Of a stretch of DNA of 64,000 bases, positions 34,502-43,888 are shown piece after piece; positions within the stretch are counted from its first letter, which is position 1, and each line of letters starts with the position of its first letter. The stretch spans positions 23,655-87,654 of the forward strand of contig NZ_JAGIZA010000018.1 of NCBI RefSeq assembly GCF_017813365.1, in the 5' to 3' direction. This DNA is from Roseomonas indoligenes. Its GTDB lineage: Bacteria; Pseudomonadota; Alphaproteobacteria; Acetobacterales; Acetobacteraceae. The notes below the pieces were generated by a model. That model made no database searches. It was given only the letters and a program-made list of their open reading frames with translations, and was not told the DNA's origin. The translations under genes were made by a program, and so were the position numbers.

Positions 34502-34647
34502 TGGGCACCGCGAGATCGCCAGCGAAGCCTTCGCCCGGGGGATGACACGCCACGGCCTCTCACCCCCGGCCCGAAGCGGGGAAGGTCATGAAACGGGAAT
34601 GACCGCCAGCGGGACGGCAGCCTCTGCGCGGCGTTGCTGAACCCCGC

Positions 34648-35292
34648 ATGCCGCTGGCATCGTGCCACCTCGGAGGCACCCTATCCTTGCAGCCCGGCCC
34701 GAAGGCGCGTCAGCCGACCTCCGTCGTCCTGGGGGACCTCTTCCTGCGGGCACCGTCCGAGCACGTCACGCTCGACTGGCTGCTCCGGGGCCTGGGGGAC
34801 CGGTCCTTCGGCGTGCTCCTCCTCCTGCTGGCGCTTCTCGGTGCCCTGCCCGGCGTGTCGGTGGCGGTCGGCCTTCTCCTGCCGATCCCGGCCTACCAGA
34901 TGCTGCGGGCCCATCCCGGCCCGGTCTTTCCCCGCGCGGTGGCGGCGCGGCCGATCGCGGCCCGGCCGCTTGCCCGCCTCGTCCGCGGCGTCGTCCCGGT
35001 CCTCCGCCTGCTGGAGAAGGTCGTCCATCCCCGCTGGACTACGCCCTTCGAGGCCACCAAGCGCGCGGTCGGCGCGGCCGTCCTGCCGGTCAGCGTCGGC
35101 TTCTTCGTCCCGCTGCCGCTGAGCAACATCCCGCCGGCCCTGGTCGTCGCCCTGATCGCCTTCGCCTATCTGGAGCAGGACGGCCTCCTGCTCCTCGTCG
35201 GGCTCCTGACCGCGCTGGCCGTTGTCGTGGGCGCAGCGATCCTCGCCTGGGAAACGTTGAGCACGACGGGCTGGGTGCCTGGCCTGCTCTAG
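34648..35292 (+). CDS. exoD: Exopolysaccharide synthesis protein ExoD
   Basis: Integral membrane protein of the ExoD family, 214 aa, needed in rhizobia for exopolysaccharide production and alkaline tolerance; its biochemical role is unsettled. Family features are the DWLLRGLGDRSFGVLLLLLA start of the membrane region, VAVGLLLPIPAYQMLRA, and PLSNIPPALVVALIAFAYLEQDG followed by C-terminal helices. It lies 13 bases ahead of the Ntn-hydrolase gene and may share its transcript. Confidence 0.9.
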   Translation: MPLASCHLGGTLSLQPGPKARQPTSVVLGDLFLRAPSEHVTLDWLLRGLGDRSFGVLLLLLALLGALPGVSVAVGLLLPIPAYQMLRAHPGPVFPRAVAARPIAARPLARLVRGVVPVLRLLEKVVHPRWTTPFEATKRAVGAAVLPVSVGFFVPLPLSNIPPALVVALIAFAYLEQDGLLLLVGLLTALAVVVGAAILAWETLSTTGWVPGLL

Positions 35293-35305
35293 GAGAAGCC
35301 CGCCC

Positions 35306-36109
35306 GTGACGATCATCGTCTCCGTGAAGATCAACGACGGCGTGGTCATGGCCGCCGACAGCGCCGGCACCATGGCCAGCGGGCAGGTCTATGCCCATGC
35401 GAACAAGATCACGAACCTCTACGAGGGCCTGCCGATCGGCGCGATGTCCACCGGCGCGGGCGGCATCGCCAACGAGTCCGTCGAGACCCTGCTGAAGGAC
35501 CTGCGGCGGCGCCTGGCGGGGCTCGATCCGGACCATGCGGACTGGCGGCTGGATCCCGCGTCCTACACGCTGGAGGAGGTCGCGCAGCGGCTGCGGGCCT
35601 TCCTCTTCGAGGAAAAGGTGCTGGCCTGCGCCGAGGGTACCGCCCTGCAGCTGCGGGTCTGTGGCTACTCCGCCGGGCGTCCGCTCGCCGAGGTGTGGGA
35701 GGTCAACATCATCGATCGTGCCTGCCCGTCGCCCCGCTGCATCATGGGCGAGGAAGGATTCGGCGTGCTGTGGGACGGGCAGTACGAGGCGCTCAACCGG
35801 CTCATTCTCGGAACCGGCTTCGAGATCGGGGCGGCCCTCGCCCGGCATGGCATCCCTAAGGGCCAGGCCTCGACGCTGCAGGCCCAGCTGGTCGGGGACC
35901 TCTACGCCACGCTCTCGGCCCCGGCGATGCCGATCCAGGACGCGATCGACCTCGCGCGCTACCTTGTCGAGACCACCATCGGCTTCGTGCGCTTCGCGGT
36001 CTTCCTTCCGAAATCCGTGGGCGGGGCGGTGCAGATCGCCGCAATCACCAAGCACGAGGGCTTCCGCTGGGTGCAGCGCCCGGCCCTGCACGGTGCGGAA
36101 CCCCGGTAG
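35306..36109 (+). CDS. Proteasome-fold Ntn hydrolase with intact Thr1/Asp17/Lys33
   Basis: A 267-aa protein of the 20S-proteasome A/B superfamily. The GTG start is followed directly by Thr. With the initiator removed, Thr1, Asp17 (VVMAADS) and Lys33 (HANKIT) fall at exactly the positions of the catalytic residues of proteasome beta subunits and HslV. It has no propeptide, so it would be active once the initiator is cleaved. It is longer than HslV (about 175 aa), with a C-terminal extension from about residue 190. No ATPase partner (HslU, ARC/Mpa) is nearby. It lies between exoD and a small conserved protein. The substrate is unknown. Confidence 0.78.
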   Translation: MTIIVSVKINDGVVMAADSAGTMASGQVYAHANKITNLYEGLPIGAMSTGAGGIANESVETLLKDLRRRLAGLDPDHADWRLDPASYTLEEVAQRLRAFLFEEKVLACAEGTALQLRVCGYSAGRPLAEVWEVNIIDRACPSPRCIMGEEGFGVLWDGQYEALNRLILGTGFEIGAALARHGIPKGQASTLQAQLVGDLYATLSAPAMPIQDAIDLARYLVETTIGFVRFAVFLPKSVGGAVQIAAITKHEGFRWVQRPALHGAEPR

Positions 36110-36217
36110 TCGCCATCATGCCCGCGGGGAAATTGCCGCAACTGGCGGCGTTCAGGCGCTACCTTGCCTGCCGGCCCGCTTTGCCGGGCGTGAGCAGTCC
36201 AGGACAGGACATCCGGC

Positions 36218-36439
36218 ATGACCGTTGAGGAACGAGAGCTCTACGACAGCCCGAACGGCGACCGGTGGTCCCTTGTCCGCGAAGCCCGTTCGGGACGGGT
36301 CTTCGTCCGTCACGAGCCGAACCTCGCCTCCGGCGGCGAGACCACGATGGTCGAGGTGGCCGATTTCCTCCGGCGAGGTGCAGGGCCGGAGCAGCAGGAA
36401 CTGCTCCGCCTGATCGGCACGCTCGTCGAGGAACGCTGA
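36218..36439 (+). CDS. Small conserved hypothetical protein
   Basis: A 73-aa acidic cytoplasmic protein with the pattern LYDSPNGDRWSLVREARSGR followed by VFVRHEPNLASGGETTMVEV and a Leu-rich C-terminal helix. This looks like a short conserved alphaproteobacterial family of unknown function, usually recognised by the NGDRW and HEPN segments. The ATG at 36218 is supported by a consistent start but only a weak ribosome-binding site. It is 108 bases after the Ntn-hydrolase gene on the same strand. Confidence 0.75.
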   Translation: MTVEERELYDSPNGDRWSLVREARSGRVFVRHEPNLASGGETTMVEVADFLRRGAGPEQQELLRLIGTLVEER

Positions 36440-36476
36440 TGCCGGCTCGCAAGGCGGCCGCCCGGTGGGGCTGCGC

Positions 36477-37457
36477 CTATGGCGTGATGAGGATGGCGCC
36501 CTCCGCGCGGCGTTCCTCCGCGGCCCGGTGCACCTCGACGATCTGGGCCAGTTCGAAGCGCTGACCGATATCGACCGCCACATGGTTCCTGCCAATGGCG
36601 TCGAACAGGTCGGCGGCATGGGCGCGAAGGGCCGAAGGCTCCGCATTGTGCGGGAAGACGGAGGGGCGCGTGAGGAACAGCCCGCCCTTCTGGCCCAGCA
36701 GTTCCGGGTCGATAGCGGGCGCCTTGCCAGAGGCCGCGCCGTAGCTGACCACCAGCCCGAAAGGGGCCGCGCAGTCGAGCGACTTCAGCAGCGTATCCTT
36801 GCCCACCGCATCATAGACCACCCGCGCCTTGCGCCCGCCGCTCGCCGCCAGGAAGGTCTGCGGCCAGTCCGGGTCGGTAAGGTCCAGGACGGCTGCGCAA
36901 CCCGCGGCCAGCGCGGCTTCCCGCTTGCGGGGCGAGCCGGTGGTGCCGATCACCGTGGCCCCCAGCGCGGTCGCCCAACGGGTCAGGATCTGGCCGACGC
37001 CGCCAGCGGCCGAATGCACCAGCAGCAGATCCCCCGGCTGAACCGCGTGGGTCGCGCGGAGCAGGTACTGGGCCGTCAGCCCCTTGAACAGGAGCGTGGC
37101 CGCGGCCTCGTCGCTCACGTTGTCCGGCAATGTCACCAGCTTCTCCGCCGGAACGTTACGGCGGTCGGCATAGGCCCCGACGCCCGCATTCATGGTGGCG
37201 ACGCGCTCACCCGGCCGGATCCCCGTCACGCCGGGCCCGACCGCCTCGACCACGCCCGCCGCCTCGAAGCCGAGGCCCGTGGGCAAGGGCAGCGGGTAGA
37301 GGCCCTTGCGCTGGTAGACATCGATGAAGTTGAAGCCGATCGCCGTGTGCCGAAGCTGCACCTCGCCCGCGGCGGGCGGCGCCAGATCCTCGTTCACGAC
37401 CGACATGACCTCGGGTGGCCCGAACTCGGCGACCACGACCCGGCGGGCTGCTGACAT
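36477..37457 (-). CDS. NADPH:quinone oxidoreductase, zeta-crystallin type
   Basis: Zinc-independent medium-chain dehydrogenase/reductase, 326 aa, reducing quinones with NADPH. It has the N-terminal AVEF-like start, FNFIDVYQRKGLYPLPLPTG, the nucleotide-binding LVHSAAGGVGQILTRWATALGA motif and VVYDAVGKDTLLKSLD. The ATG at 37457 is preferred because an AGGAG site lies 6 bases upstream; another ATG at 37463 directly abuts that site. It is a single-gene unit, convergent with the small conserved gene (37-base gap). Confidence 0.93.
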   Translation of the reverse strand: MSAARRVVVAEFGPPEVMSVVNEDLAPPAAGEVQLRHTAIGFNFIDVYQRKGLYPLPLPTGLGFEAAGVVEAVGPGVTGIRPGERVATMNAGVGAYADRRNVPAEKLVTLPDNVSDEAAATLLFKGLTAQYLLRATHAVQPGDLLLVHSAAGGVGQILTRWATALGATVIGTTGSPRKREAALAAGCAAVLDLTDPDWPQTFLAASGGRKARVVYDAVGKDTLLKSLDCAAPFGLVVSYGAASGKAPAIDPELLGQKGGLFLTRPSVFPHNAEPSALRAHAADLFDAIGRNHVAVDIGQRFELAQIVEVHRAAEERRAEGAILITP

Positions 37458-37926
37458 GCTCATCTCCTGACGAAGCTTCTGCCCTTCCTCCGTAGGCGCT
37501 CGTGCGTCCGACATGAAGGCCGGCGATTCCCATCTGACCAGCGCGGCAGGCCGCGCTTCGCCGTTCCACGGCGATCGCTGAAGGGACCTCAACGCCCAGT
37601 CGACCGTCGAAAAGGACGAGAGGACCGCTGGCCGGCAAACCGCGCCACCGGGAACCCTCGCTGCGGGACCTGAACCGGCACGGAGCGGTGCCGTCGCGCT
37701 CAGGCGCACGGCCTCTCCGGCATTGCGGCAACACCATCGATCGAGAGGGAAAGCGGGCCGGCGAGGCACGGGCGGGTGCCTACAAGCCGGCCCTGACCAC
37801 CGACCTGCTTGGAGGAGCGGTCGGCGGCTGCGCGACATATAGGGCATGGATGCCGCCGGCGCGAATCACGGCCTTTGGACACCGCACGGCCGCCGAAAAG
37901 CCGGCCAGGACGCCGCCCCGCCCTTC
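37458..37926. other. Intergenic region, 469 bases
   Basis: No gene is supported. Short open frames on both strands lack start signals and recognisable products. It separates the quinone oxidoreductase start from the patatin gene's stop, so it holds the oxidoreductase promoter and the patatin transcript end; no strong palindrome stands out. Confidence 0.5.
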
Positions 37927-39195
37927 TCAGGTCGCGTCGCCCGGTATCCTCCGGAGATGGAAGCCTGGCGCTTCCGAAGGATCGGGCGCTGCCGGGAGTT
38001 CCTGCAGGGCGGCCCGCATGTCGCGCGCCCCGGCCTGCCAGCGCTGGGTGAGCGCGGAGGGCGAGAAATCGAAGGTCTTCTGCATGTCGGCCGCTTCCGT
38101 CGGGGCGCCGTAGCTGAGGTGGAGCACCGTCGTGGCCTGGGGCCGGCCCTCCTGCAGGACCGAGGCAACCGCCGGGTCCTGGCGGAGTTCGTCCGGCAGT
38201 TGCGACTCCAGGCCCGCGATCAGGGCCCGCAGCCGGTGCTCGCGCTGGCGGCCGTCGAGGATGAGGCCGGTCTGCCCGGAGAAGACGAGGTCCACAGCGC
38301 GGGCCGTGGTTTCCGCCAGCGAAGCCGGCCGCCGGCCCCTCTTCGAGAAGAGGTCCAGCACGAAGCAGACCCGCTCGCCGCGACCGGGATCGTCGAGCAC
38401 GAGATCGACGGGCGCATTGGTCGACAGGCCGCCATCGCCCAGCAGACGCCCGTCGATCTCGATCGGGGCAAAGTCGGGCGGCAGGGCGCAGGATGCCAGG
38501 ATATGCTCCTGCCCGATCCGCGTGCCGTGCCGCGTATCGCAGATGACCCGCTCGCCGGATGAAAGATCCGTCGCGACGGTGCTCAGGCGAGGGGCCCTGG
38601 CGCTGTTCAGCAGATCGAAATCAACGAGCTTCTCCAGGCGGCGGCGAAGCGGCTTCAGGTCATAGAGCCCCGGGGCCCTGCTCTCGCTCCAGGGAAGAAG
38701 GTGGGGCACGAACAGTCGGGGATGCCCGGACAGACGAAGCTGGAGGACCGCCGCCCAGCCCTGGGCCTTTCTCCAGGGCCCTCGCGGGCCGGGTTGCCCG
38801 AGCCAGAGCGAGGCCCAAGGGGCCGGATCGTAGGCCATCTCATCCCAGAAGCGGCGGAGATGCTCGCTGCGGCGCCCGGCCGGGTTGCCGGCGATGATCG
38901 CCGCGGTCACCGCCCCAACGGATGCGCCGGCAACCCAGTCCGGATCGGGGCCGCCCTGCTCCTCGAGGCAGGCATAGGCGCCGGCATGGTAGGCGCCCAA
39001 CGCCACCCCGCCCGAGAACACCATGGCATGGGTCCGCCCCACCCGGTCCGGCACCCCTTCCGAGGGGGATCGAGGCTCGCCGCGCAGGTCGGTGGACGGG
39101 CGAGGCGGCCGTGGCCCCGCCGGGATTGCATCCTGCAAACCGTCGCGCCTACTTCGATACGGGCCCGGGCGGGCCTGGAGGCAGGGTGGCTTCAA
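37927..39195 (-). CDS. Patatin-like phospholipase
   Basis: Serine acyl hydrolase of the patatin family, up to 422 aa. The oxyanion-hole segment is MVFSGGVALGAYHAGA (about residues 58-73), the nucleophile elbow is GASVGA (GxSxG, near residue 92), and the catalytic Asp is in DGGLSTNAPV (near residue 255). The start is uncertain: the ATG at 39195 overlaps the upstream SDR gene by 47 bases, and a TTG at 39138 is an alternative. The first 50 residues are Pro/Arg-rich and not part of the domain. The SDR gene immediately upstream on the same strand suggests co-transcription. Confidence 0.88.
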   Translation of the reverse strand: MKPPCLQARPGPYRSRRDGLQDAIPAGPRPPRPSTDLRGEPRSPSEGVPDRVGRTHAMVFSGGVALGAYHAGAYACLEEQGGPDPDWVAGASVGAVTAAIIAGNPAGRRSEHLRRFWDEMAYDPAPWASLWLGQPGPRGPWRKAQGWAAVLQLRLSGHPRLFVPHLLPWSESRAPGLYDLKPLRRRLEKLVDFDLLNSARAPRLSTVATDLSSGERVICDTRHGTRIGQEHILASCALPPDFAPIEIDGRLLGDGGLSTNAPVDLVLDDPGRGERVCFVLDLFSKRGRRPASLAETTARAVDLVFSGQTGLILDGRQREHRLRALIAGLESQLPDELRQDPAVASVLQEGRPQATTVLHLSYGAPTEAADMQKTFDFSPSALTQRWQAGARDMRAALQELPAAPDPSEAPGFHLRRIPGDAT

Positions 39196-40231
39196 GAAAG
39201 CGGAAGGCCGAGGTCAGGCCGATATCGGCCATCCGCATCGGCATGGAGGCCAGATCGAGCGACAGGGCCGCGATGGAGGTCATGGCGGCGAGGGGAGCGC
39301 CGCCGCTCTCAGGCCTAGCGCGCCAGCCTCCCTCCACCCCGCGGCCGTCCCGCATGGGCTCGAAGAGGGCGCCCGGCGTGTCCTCGCTCGGTTCCCCGGA
39401 CAGGAAGCCGGTGTGCAGGGCCCGGCCCGTGAACCAGGTGGTGAAGTTCGGCGCCAGCTGCCTCTGTGCGACGGCCATCTTCCCGAAGCCGCCGATGACC
39501 ACCTCCGCCTGCGGCTGCCGGGTCAGCCCCACCACCGTCTGCGCAACCTCCTCGGCCGTGTAGACCGGCGGCGCGGCGCGCACGCGGCGCCCGCTGTAGT
39601 TCGCGGCATGGTCGAAGAAGGGCGTGTCGATCACAGAAGGCAGGATCGTGCAGATCTGGATCCCCGGCTGGTCCAGCACTTCCTGCCGCAGCGCTTCCGA
39701 GAAGCCGCGGATGGCGAACTTGCTGGCGGCATAAGCGGAGCCGTCGGGCTTGGACGTGGCCCCCACGATGGACCCGTTCTGGATCAGCGTGCCGCGGCCC
39801 TGCGCGCGGAACTGCCGCATCGCGACCTTGGCCCCGTGCATAAAGCCGAAGAGATTCGTCTCGATCACGCGCCGCCACACGTCGGACGGAATGGACTCGA
39901 GCCGCCCGAAGGCGGCAAGGCCCGCATTGTTGAACCAGACGTCGATCCGGCCGAAGCGCTCCAGCGCGCGCCGGCCGAGGGCTTCGACCTCCTCCTCCCG
40001 CGTCACGTCCGTCGGCACTGCCAGGGCCGCACCGCCCAGCGCCGTGCATTCGCGCGCCACGTCGTCGAGCATCTCCGCCCGCCGCGCGCCCAGCACGACG
40101 GAGGCGCCCGTGCGGGCGAAGGCCAGGGCCGTTGCCCTGCCGATTCCGCTGGACGCGCCGGTGATCACCACCACGGGCGCGCCGCCCGCAAGGGATCCTG
40201 CGCGCCGGCTCTTGTCTTCGGTTGCTGTCAT
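39149..40231 (-). CDS. Short-chain dehydrogenase/reductase with C-terminal extension
   Basis: NAD(P)-dependent oxidoreductase of the classical SDR family, 360 aa. It has the TGASSGIGRATALAFARTGA cofactor motif (near residues 25-45), NNAGLAAFG, a catalytic Ser in GSIVGATSK and the YAASKFAIRGF YxxxK motif. The roughly 110-residue extension past the normal 250-aa domain is typical of a subgroup annotated as SDR family oxidoreductases of unknown substrate. The ATG at 40231 is chosen; a longer frame lies in the intergenic space. It overlaps the start of the patatin gene. Confidence 0.92.
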   Translation of the reverse strand: MTATEDKSRRAGSLAGGAPVVVITGASSGIGRATALAFARTGASVVLGARRAEMLDDVARECTALGGAALAVPTDVTREEEVEALGRRALERFGRIDVWFNNAGLAAFGRLESIPSDVWRRVIETNLFGFMHGAKVAMRQFRAQGRGTLIQNGSIVGATSKPDGSAYAASKFAIRGFSEALRQEVLDQPGIQICTILPSVIDTPFFDHAANYSGRRVRAAPPVYTAEEVAQTVVGLTRQPQAEVVIGGFGKMAVAQRQLAPNFTTWFTGRALHTGFLSGEPSEDTPGALFEPMRDGRGVEGGWRARPESGGAPLAAMTSIAALSLDLASMPMRMADIGLTSAFRFLEATLPPGPPGPVSK

Positions 40232-40392
40232 CTGTCGCTCATGTTCCCGGGCAAGCAATGTGTTGCCAGCGAAGTGCTGACATCGGGCCTTCCGGCGGTG
40301 CCGCTCTTGCCTGCGGGACACCGCGAGGACCCGGCCGTTGCCGGGCATCGCGGCCTGCGCGGCATCCCCGGCGGATCGGGTGTTGCCGAATG

Positions 40393-40578
40393 CTAGCGGG
40401 TGGATGTGGAGGAACGGTCTGCCGGATCGTAGGTCGTCGTATGGGGAATGCCGAAGCTGCTGGCCGGATTGCCCTTCGACGAATCCTTCTCAAGGAACCA
40501 GCTGAGCGGTGCCGCGAGAACCAGGGCAAGGATGGCTGCGCCCGCGATCACGAGCGTCGAGGAGTTCACGTATTTCAT
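40393..40578 (-). CDS. Small single-span membrane protein, unknown
   Basis: A 61-aa protein with one transmembrane helix (TLVIAGAAILALVLAAPLSW) and a polar C-terminal tail rich in Ser and Thr. An AGGGG site is 5-6 bases before the ATG at 40578, which is preferred over a start 24 bases upstream. I do not recognise it. It stands alone between the SDR and MFS genes. Confidence 0.6.
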   Translation of the reverse strand: MKYVNSSTLVIAGAAILALVLAAPLSWFLEKDSSKGNPASSFGIPHTTTYDPADRSSTSTR

Positions 40579-40853
40579 GCTCGCCCCTGGGATGCCGGAC
40601 ATACGAAGATTCCAGATGAAGCACCCGGGCGAGCGCTGCCCTAACCCAGGCGAATGCCCCCTGGATTTTCGCGGTCACCTCCACGTGACGCGTCATGTGG
40701 CGCTGGGCCCTGCACACGCCCCGGCCCTTTTCGTCCCGGAGCAGCCGCACGTCTCTCATGATCCCGAGCGGAGCGGCCCGTGCCCAGTCGAAACGAGGCG
40801 GCACAAATTGGGTTAGTTGCGCGGCGGCATTCGTTCAGGGCAGGAAACGGCGC

Positions 40854-42062
40854 ATGACACCCGGGAAGCGTGCCGAACGGAGCCTCGACGCGCTGAGCTT
40901 CTTTGTCTCCGACGCGCGTTACGGCCTGGGTGCCTTTCTCGGCGTGTATCTCATGACGGAGCACGGCTGGGACGCGGGGCGCATCGGCGCCGCGCTCTCC
41001 ATCGGCGGGCTGACCGGCCTGGTGTCGCAGACCCCGATGGGGGCGCTGGTGGACAGCGTGCGCGCCAAGCGCGCGCTGATCGCAGGCGCGACGGTGCTCG
41101 TCACGCTGACCTGCCTCTTTATCCCGCTCGCCCCGTATTTCTGGCCGGTGGCGCTGGCCGGGGTGGTCGGGGCCCTGGCCGGCGTCACCATCGGCCCCAC
41201 GCTGGCGGCCATCTCCCTCGGCGTGGTCGGCCCCGAGCGCTTCGCCGGGCGTGCCGGGCGGAACGAGGCCCTGTTCCACCTCGGGGATGGAATGATCTCC
41301 CTGGCCATCCTCCTCACTGCGCCCTTCTTCGGCAGCGCGGTGCTGTTCTGGAGCATGGGCTTCACCATGATCGCCAGTGTCCTGGCCGCCGCCGCCGTGC
41401 CCGCCCGCGCCATCGACCATTCCGTCGCGCGCGGCCTGCCGCCCGGTGCGGTGCCGGTGCAGGGGGCATCCGCTTGGCGCCTTCTGCTCGGCTCCCGCCC
41501 GCTCCTCGCTTTCGCGGCCTGCGGCGCGCTATTCCACCTGGCCAATGCCTCCATGCTCGGCCTCGTCGCCCAGAAACTCGCGCTGCAGAATCTCGGGCAG
41601 GGCATCACCCTGACCGCGGCCTCGGCCATCGCCGCGCAATCCGTCATGGTGCCCGTAGCGGCGATGGCCGGTGCGCGCGCGGATGCCTGGGGAAGGCGGC
41701 CGCTGCTGCTGGCCGCCTTCGTCGCGCTGGCGCTGCGCGGGGTGCTGTACACCCTGTCCGACAACACTGCCTGGCTGATCGCCGTGCAGCTGCTGGACGG
41801 CGTGGGCGCGGGGCTGATCGGCGCGCTCTTCCCCGTGGTGATCGCGGATCTCAGTCGGGGAAGCGGGCATTTTGCGGCGGCCCAGGGCGTGGTGGGCACG
41901 GTGCACGGTGTCGGCGGCGTGCTCAGCGCGGGGATCGCGGGCCAGATGGTGGTCCGGGCGGGCTATGACGCCACGTTCCTGGCGATGGCGGGCGTTGCCG
42001 CGCTGGGCGGCCTGCTGTTCTGGCTGATCATGCCGGAGACGCGCGGCATGGCGCAGCGCTGA
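40854..42062 (+). CDS. MFS transporter
   Basis: Twelve-helix major facilitator, 402 aa. It begins with SLDALSFFVSDARYGLGAFLGVYL, and the loop 2-3 motif appears as GALVDSVRAKRALI; a second copy, ARADAWGRRPLLL, lies between helices 8 and 9. The pattern resembles a subgroup annotated as MFS drug or sugar efflux, but the substrate is unassigned. The ATG at 40854 has an AGGAAA site upstream; the longer open frame is rejected because its N-terminus is not hydrophobic. It is convergent with the DUF4267-like gene. Confidence 0.92.
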   Translation: MTPGKRAERSLDALSFFVSDARYGLGAFLGVYLMTEHGWDAGRIGAALSIGGLTGLVSQTPMGALVDSVRAKRALIAGATVLVTLTCLFIPLAPYFWPVALAGVVGALAGVTIGPTLAAISLGVVGPERFAGRAGRNEALFHLGDGMISLAILLTAPFFGSAVLFWSMGFTMIASVLAAAAVPARAIDHSVARGLPPGAVPVQGASAWRLLLGSRPLLAFAACGALFHLANASMLGLVAQKLALQNLGQGITLTAASAIAAQSVMVPVAAMAGARADAWGRRPLLLAAFVALALRGVLYTLSDNTAWLIAVQLLDGVGAGLIGALFPVVIADLSRGSGHFAAAQGVVGTVHGVGGVLSAGIAGQMVVRAGYDATFLAMAGVAALGGLLFWLIMPETRGMAQR

Positions 42063-42105
42063 ACCCCCTTCCGTCTTTCAACGGTGCGGGATCCACCTGC
42101 AACGA

Positions 42106-42534
42106 TCAACGAGGCTGTGGAGGCGCGCGGTCGCCGCCGGGATCCGCCGGGCGGCGGAGCAGGATGTATGCCCCGAGCCCGACATAGCATCCGCTGCCCG
42201 CGTGCAGCATCAGGTGCAAGGGCGAGGAGAAGCCCCGGAGGATGAGGAGCAACAACAGGTCGCCCGCCGGGATCAGCAGCGTGACGGCGAGGACGAGCCC
42301 TGCGGCGCGCAGCCCGGAGAGCAGGGCGAGAACGAGGACGTAACCGCCGAAGGCGATGTCGCGGATGCCGAGGGCGCGCACATAGCCGAGCGCCTCTCCT
42401 TCCGGCGCGGGGAGCCCGAACAGGGCCGCGCCCATTCGCGGCGCCAGCACGATGAGGACGCCCAGCGCGGCCAGCGCCGCGCCGGGCGAAAGGGCGAACA
42501 AGGACCAGGGATCCCAGCGGCCCCGCTCAGACAA
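42106..42534 (-). CDS. DUF4267-like small membrane protein
   Basis: A roughly 142-aa protein with four hydrophobic helices and the segment GYVRALGIRDIAFGGYVLVLALL, typical of DUF4267 (small integral membrane proteins of unknown function). The frame is open far upstream through the glycoside hydrolase gene, so the start is uncertain; TTG codons at 42534 and 42501 are the best candidates. It follows the glycoside hydrolase gene on the same strand by about 45 bases and could be its operon partner. Confidence 0.72.
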   Translation of the reverse strand: MSERGRWDPWSLFALSPGAALAALGVLIVLAPRMGAALFGLPAPEGEALGYVRALGIRDIAFGGYVLVLALLSGLRAAGLVLAVTLLIPAGDLLLLLILRGFSSPLHLMLHAGSGCYVGLGAYILLRRPADPGGDRAPPQPR

Positions 42535-42577
42535 GGGCCGGCGATCCGCGATGCGGCCGCACCGGCCTTCTCCCTTT

Positions 42578-43888
42578 TCAGTCGTACCCGGCCATGGCCT
42601 GGGGCTCGACCACGAAGCGGTCCTCGCGCCGCCACCAGCCGGGCTTCTGCACAATGGGCGCCTCGAACCGCCCGCGCATGGCCAGCGCGCGCACGGCCTG
42701 GGCCAGCGGCGTCGGCCGGGGCGGGGAATGGCGCACGTCGAAGACGCCCGGCTCGTACCGGCCGTTGCGCTCGCGCAGGAGGGAGCACCAGTCCATGGCC
42801 CCGAACATCGACCACACGGTGACGGCCCGCAGGTCCGCACCCTCCTGCCTGAGGCGGCTCGCGGCGTTCCACACCTCCAGCAGCCAGCGGACGCTCTCCT
42901 CGGGCTCCACGCAGCCGAGATGCGCCTCCGTGACGGCCACGGGCAGGCGGTAGCGTTCCCAGGCCTCGCGCAGCCTCGCCTCGGGGCCGATATGGATGTC
43001 CGGCGGCAGCGGGACCCGGACGGCCTCCGTATCGGCGTAGACGCGGTCGCCGTTCCCGCCCACGGTGTTCGGCGGATAGAGCGTGACGCGGTGGTCGAGG
43101 AAGCGGTCGCTGGTGACGTAGTGGTTGATGCCCACGATGTCCGGCGGGCAGGGCTCGGCGACCATCGCGTCCAGCTGCGCCTGCGGCACGCCCTCGGCGA
43201 TCATGATGTCGTACCAGGAATGGTGCCGGTCCACCCGGCCGCAGAGCAGGTCGAGGCTCAGCCAGCGCCGCTCGTTCTCATGCGCCGCCTGGCCCGCCAG
43301 CGGCCCCGTGGAGAAGACGCGGCCGAGATCCTCGGTCTGGACCAGCCGCGCGTCCGGGCGGACCTGGCGGATGGCCCGCATCGCCAGGGCGGTGCCGCGG
43401 CACTCGTTCATCAGGGCCGTGAGAAAGCTGCGCATGTCGTTGCCATGCGGAAACCAGTGGCCGTAGAGGCCGGAGAAGCGCGCCGTGGTCAGCGGCTCGT
43501 TCACCGGGGTCCAGTCCTGCACCCAGGGATAGCGGGCCGCGGCCTGCGCCGCGTAGGCGGCCAGCTTCTCCGGAAATTCCGGGTCGAGCAGGCTGGTGTA
43601 AGCGGGGCCGGATCCGTGATGCACGAGGCCGACGATCGGATCGCAGCCGAGTTCGCGAAGCCGCCCGAGGCGCGCATCGGACCAGCTCCAGTCCATGCGG
43701 GAGAGGTCGTCGGGCGCGACCTTCTCCCACAGGACGGGATAGCGCAGCTTGCGGATCCCGAGATCGGCGATGAGGTCCAGGTCGTCCGGACGGTCGTGAT
43801 GGCCGGTGTCCCGGAGCTGGTCCCGCCATGCATCCCCGACGCGAAGAACGGTGCACTCCACCCCGCCCCACAGCTCCAGATCACTCAT
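42578..43888 (-). CDS. Family 1-like glycoside hydrolase
   Basis: Clan-A TIM-barrel glycosidase, 436 aa, no signal peptide, probably cytoplasmic. The acid/base Glu131 lies in DWTPVNEPLTT and the nucleophile Glu321 in VAVTEAHLG; the barrel starts with LELWGGVECTVLRVGD. This group often stands beside sugar-nucleotide enzymes and glycosyltransferases. It is divergent from a glycosyltransferase gene (302-base AT-richer gap) in a cluster with a second glycosidase. The substrate is unknown; low similarity to classic beta-glucosidases is expected. Confidence 0.87.
   Translation of the reverse strand: MSDLELWGGVECTVLRVGDAWRDQLRDTGHHDRPDDLDLIADLGIRKLRYPVLWEKVAPDDLSRMDWSWSDARLGRLRELGCDPIVGLVHHGSGPAYTSLLDPEFPEKLAAYAAQAAARYPWVQDWTPVNEPLTTARFSGLYGHWFPHGNDMRSFLTALMNECRGTALAMRAIRQVRPDARLVQTEDLGRVFSTGPLAGQAAHENERRWLSLDLLCGRVDRHHSWYDIMIAEGVPQAQLDAMVAEPCPPDIVGINHYVTSDRFLDHRVTLYPPNTVGGNGDRVYADTEAVRVPLPPDIHIGPEARLREAWERYRLPVAVTEAHLGCVEPEESVRWLLEVWNAASRLRQEGADLRAVTVWSMFGAMDWCSLLRERNGRYEPGVFDVRHSPPRPTPLAQAVRALAMRGRFEAPIVQKPGWWRREDRFVVEPQAMAGYD

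Noticed and set aside
37688..38113. A 141-codon plus-strand open frame across the patatin gene end
   Set aside because: Most of it is antisense to the patatin gene and its product is low-complexity.
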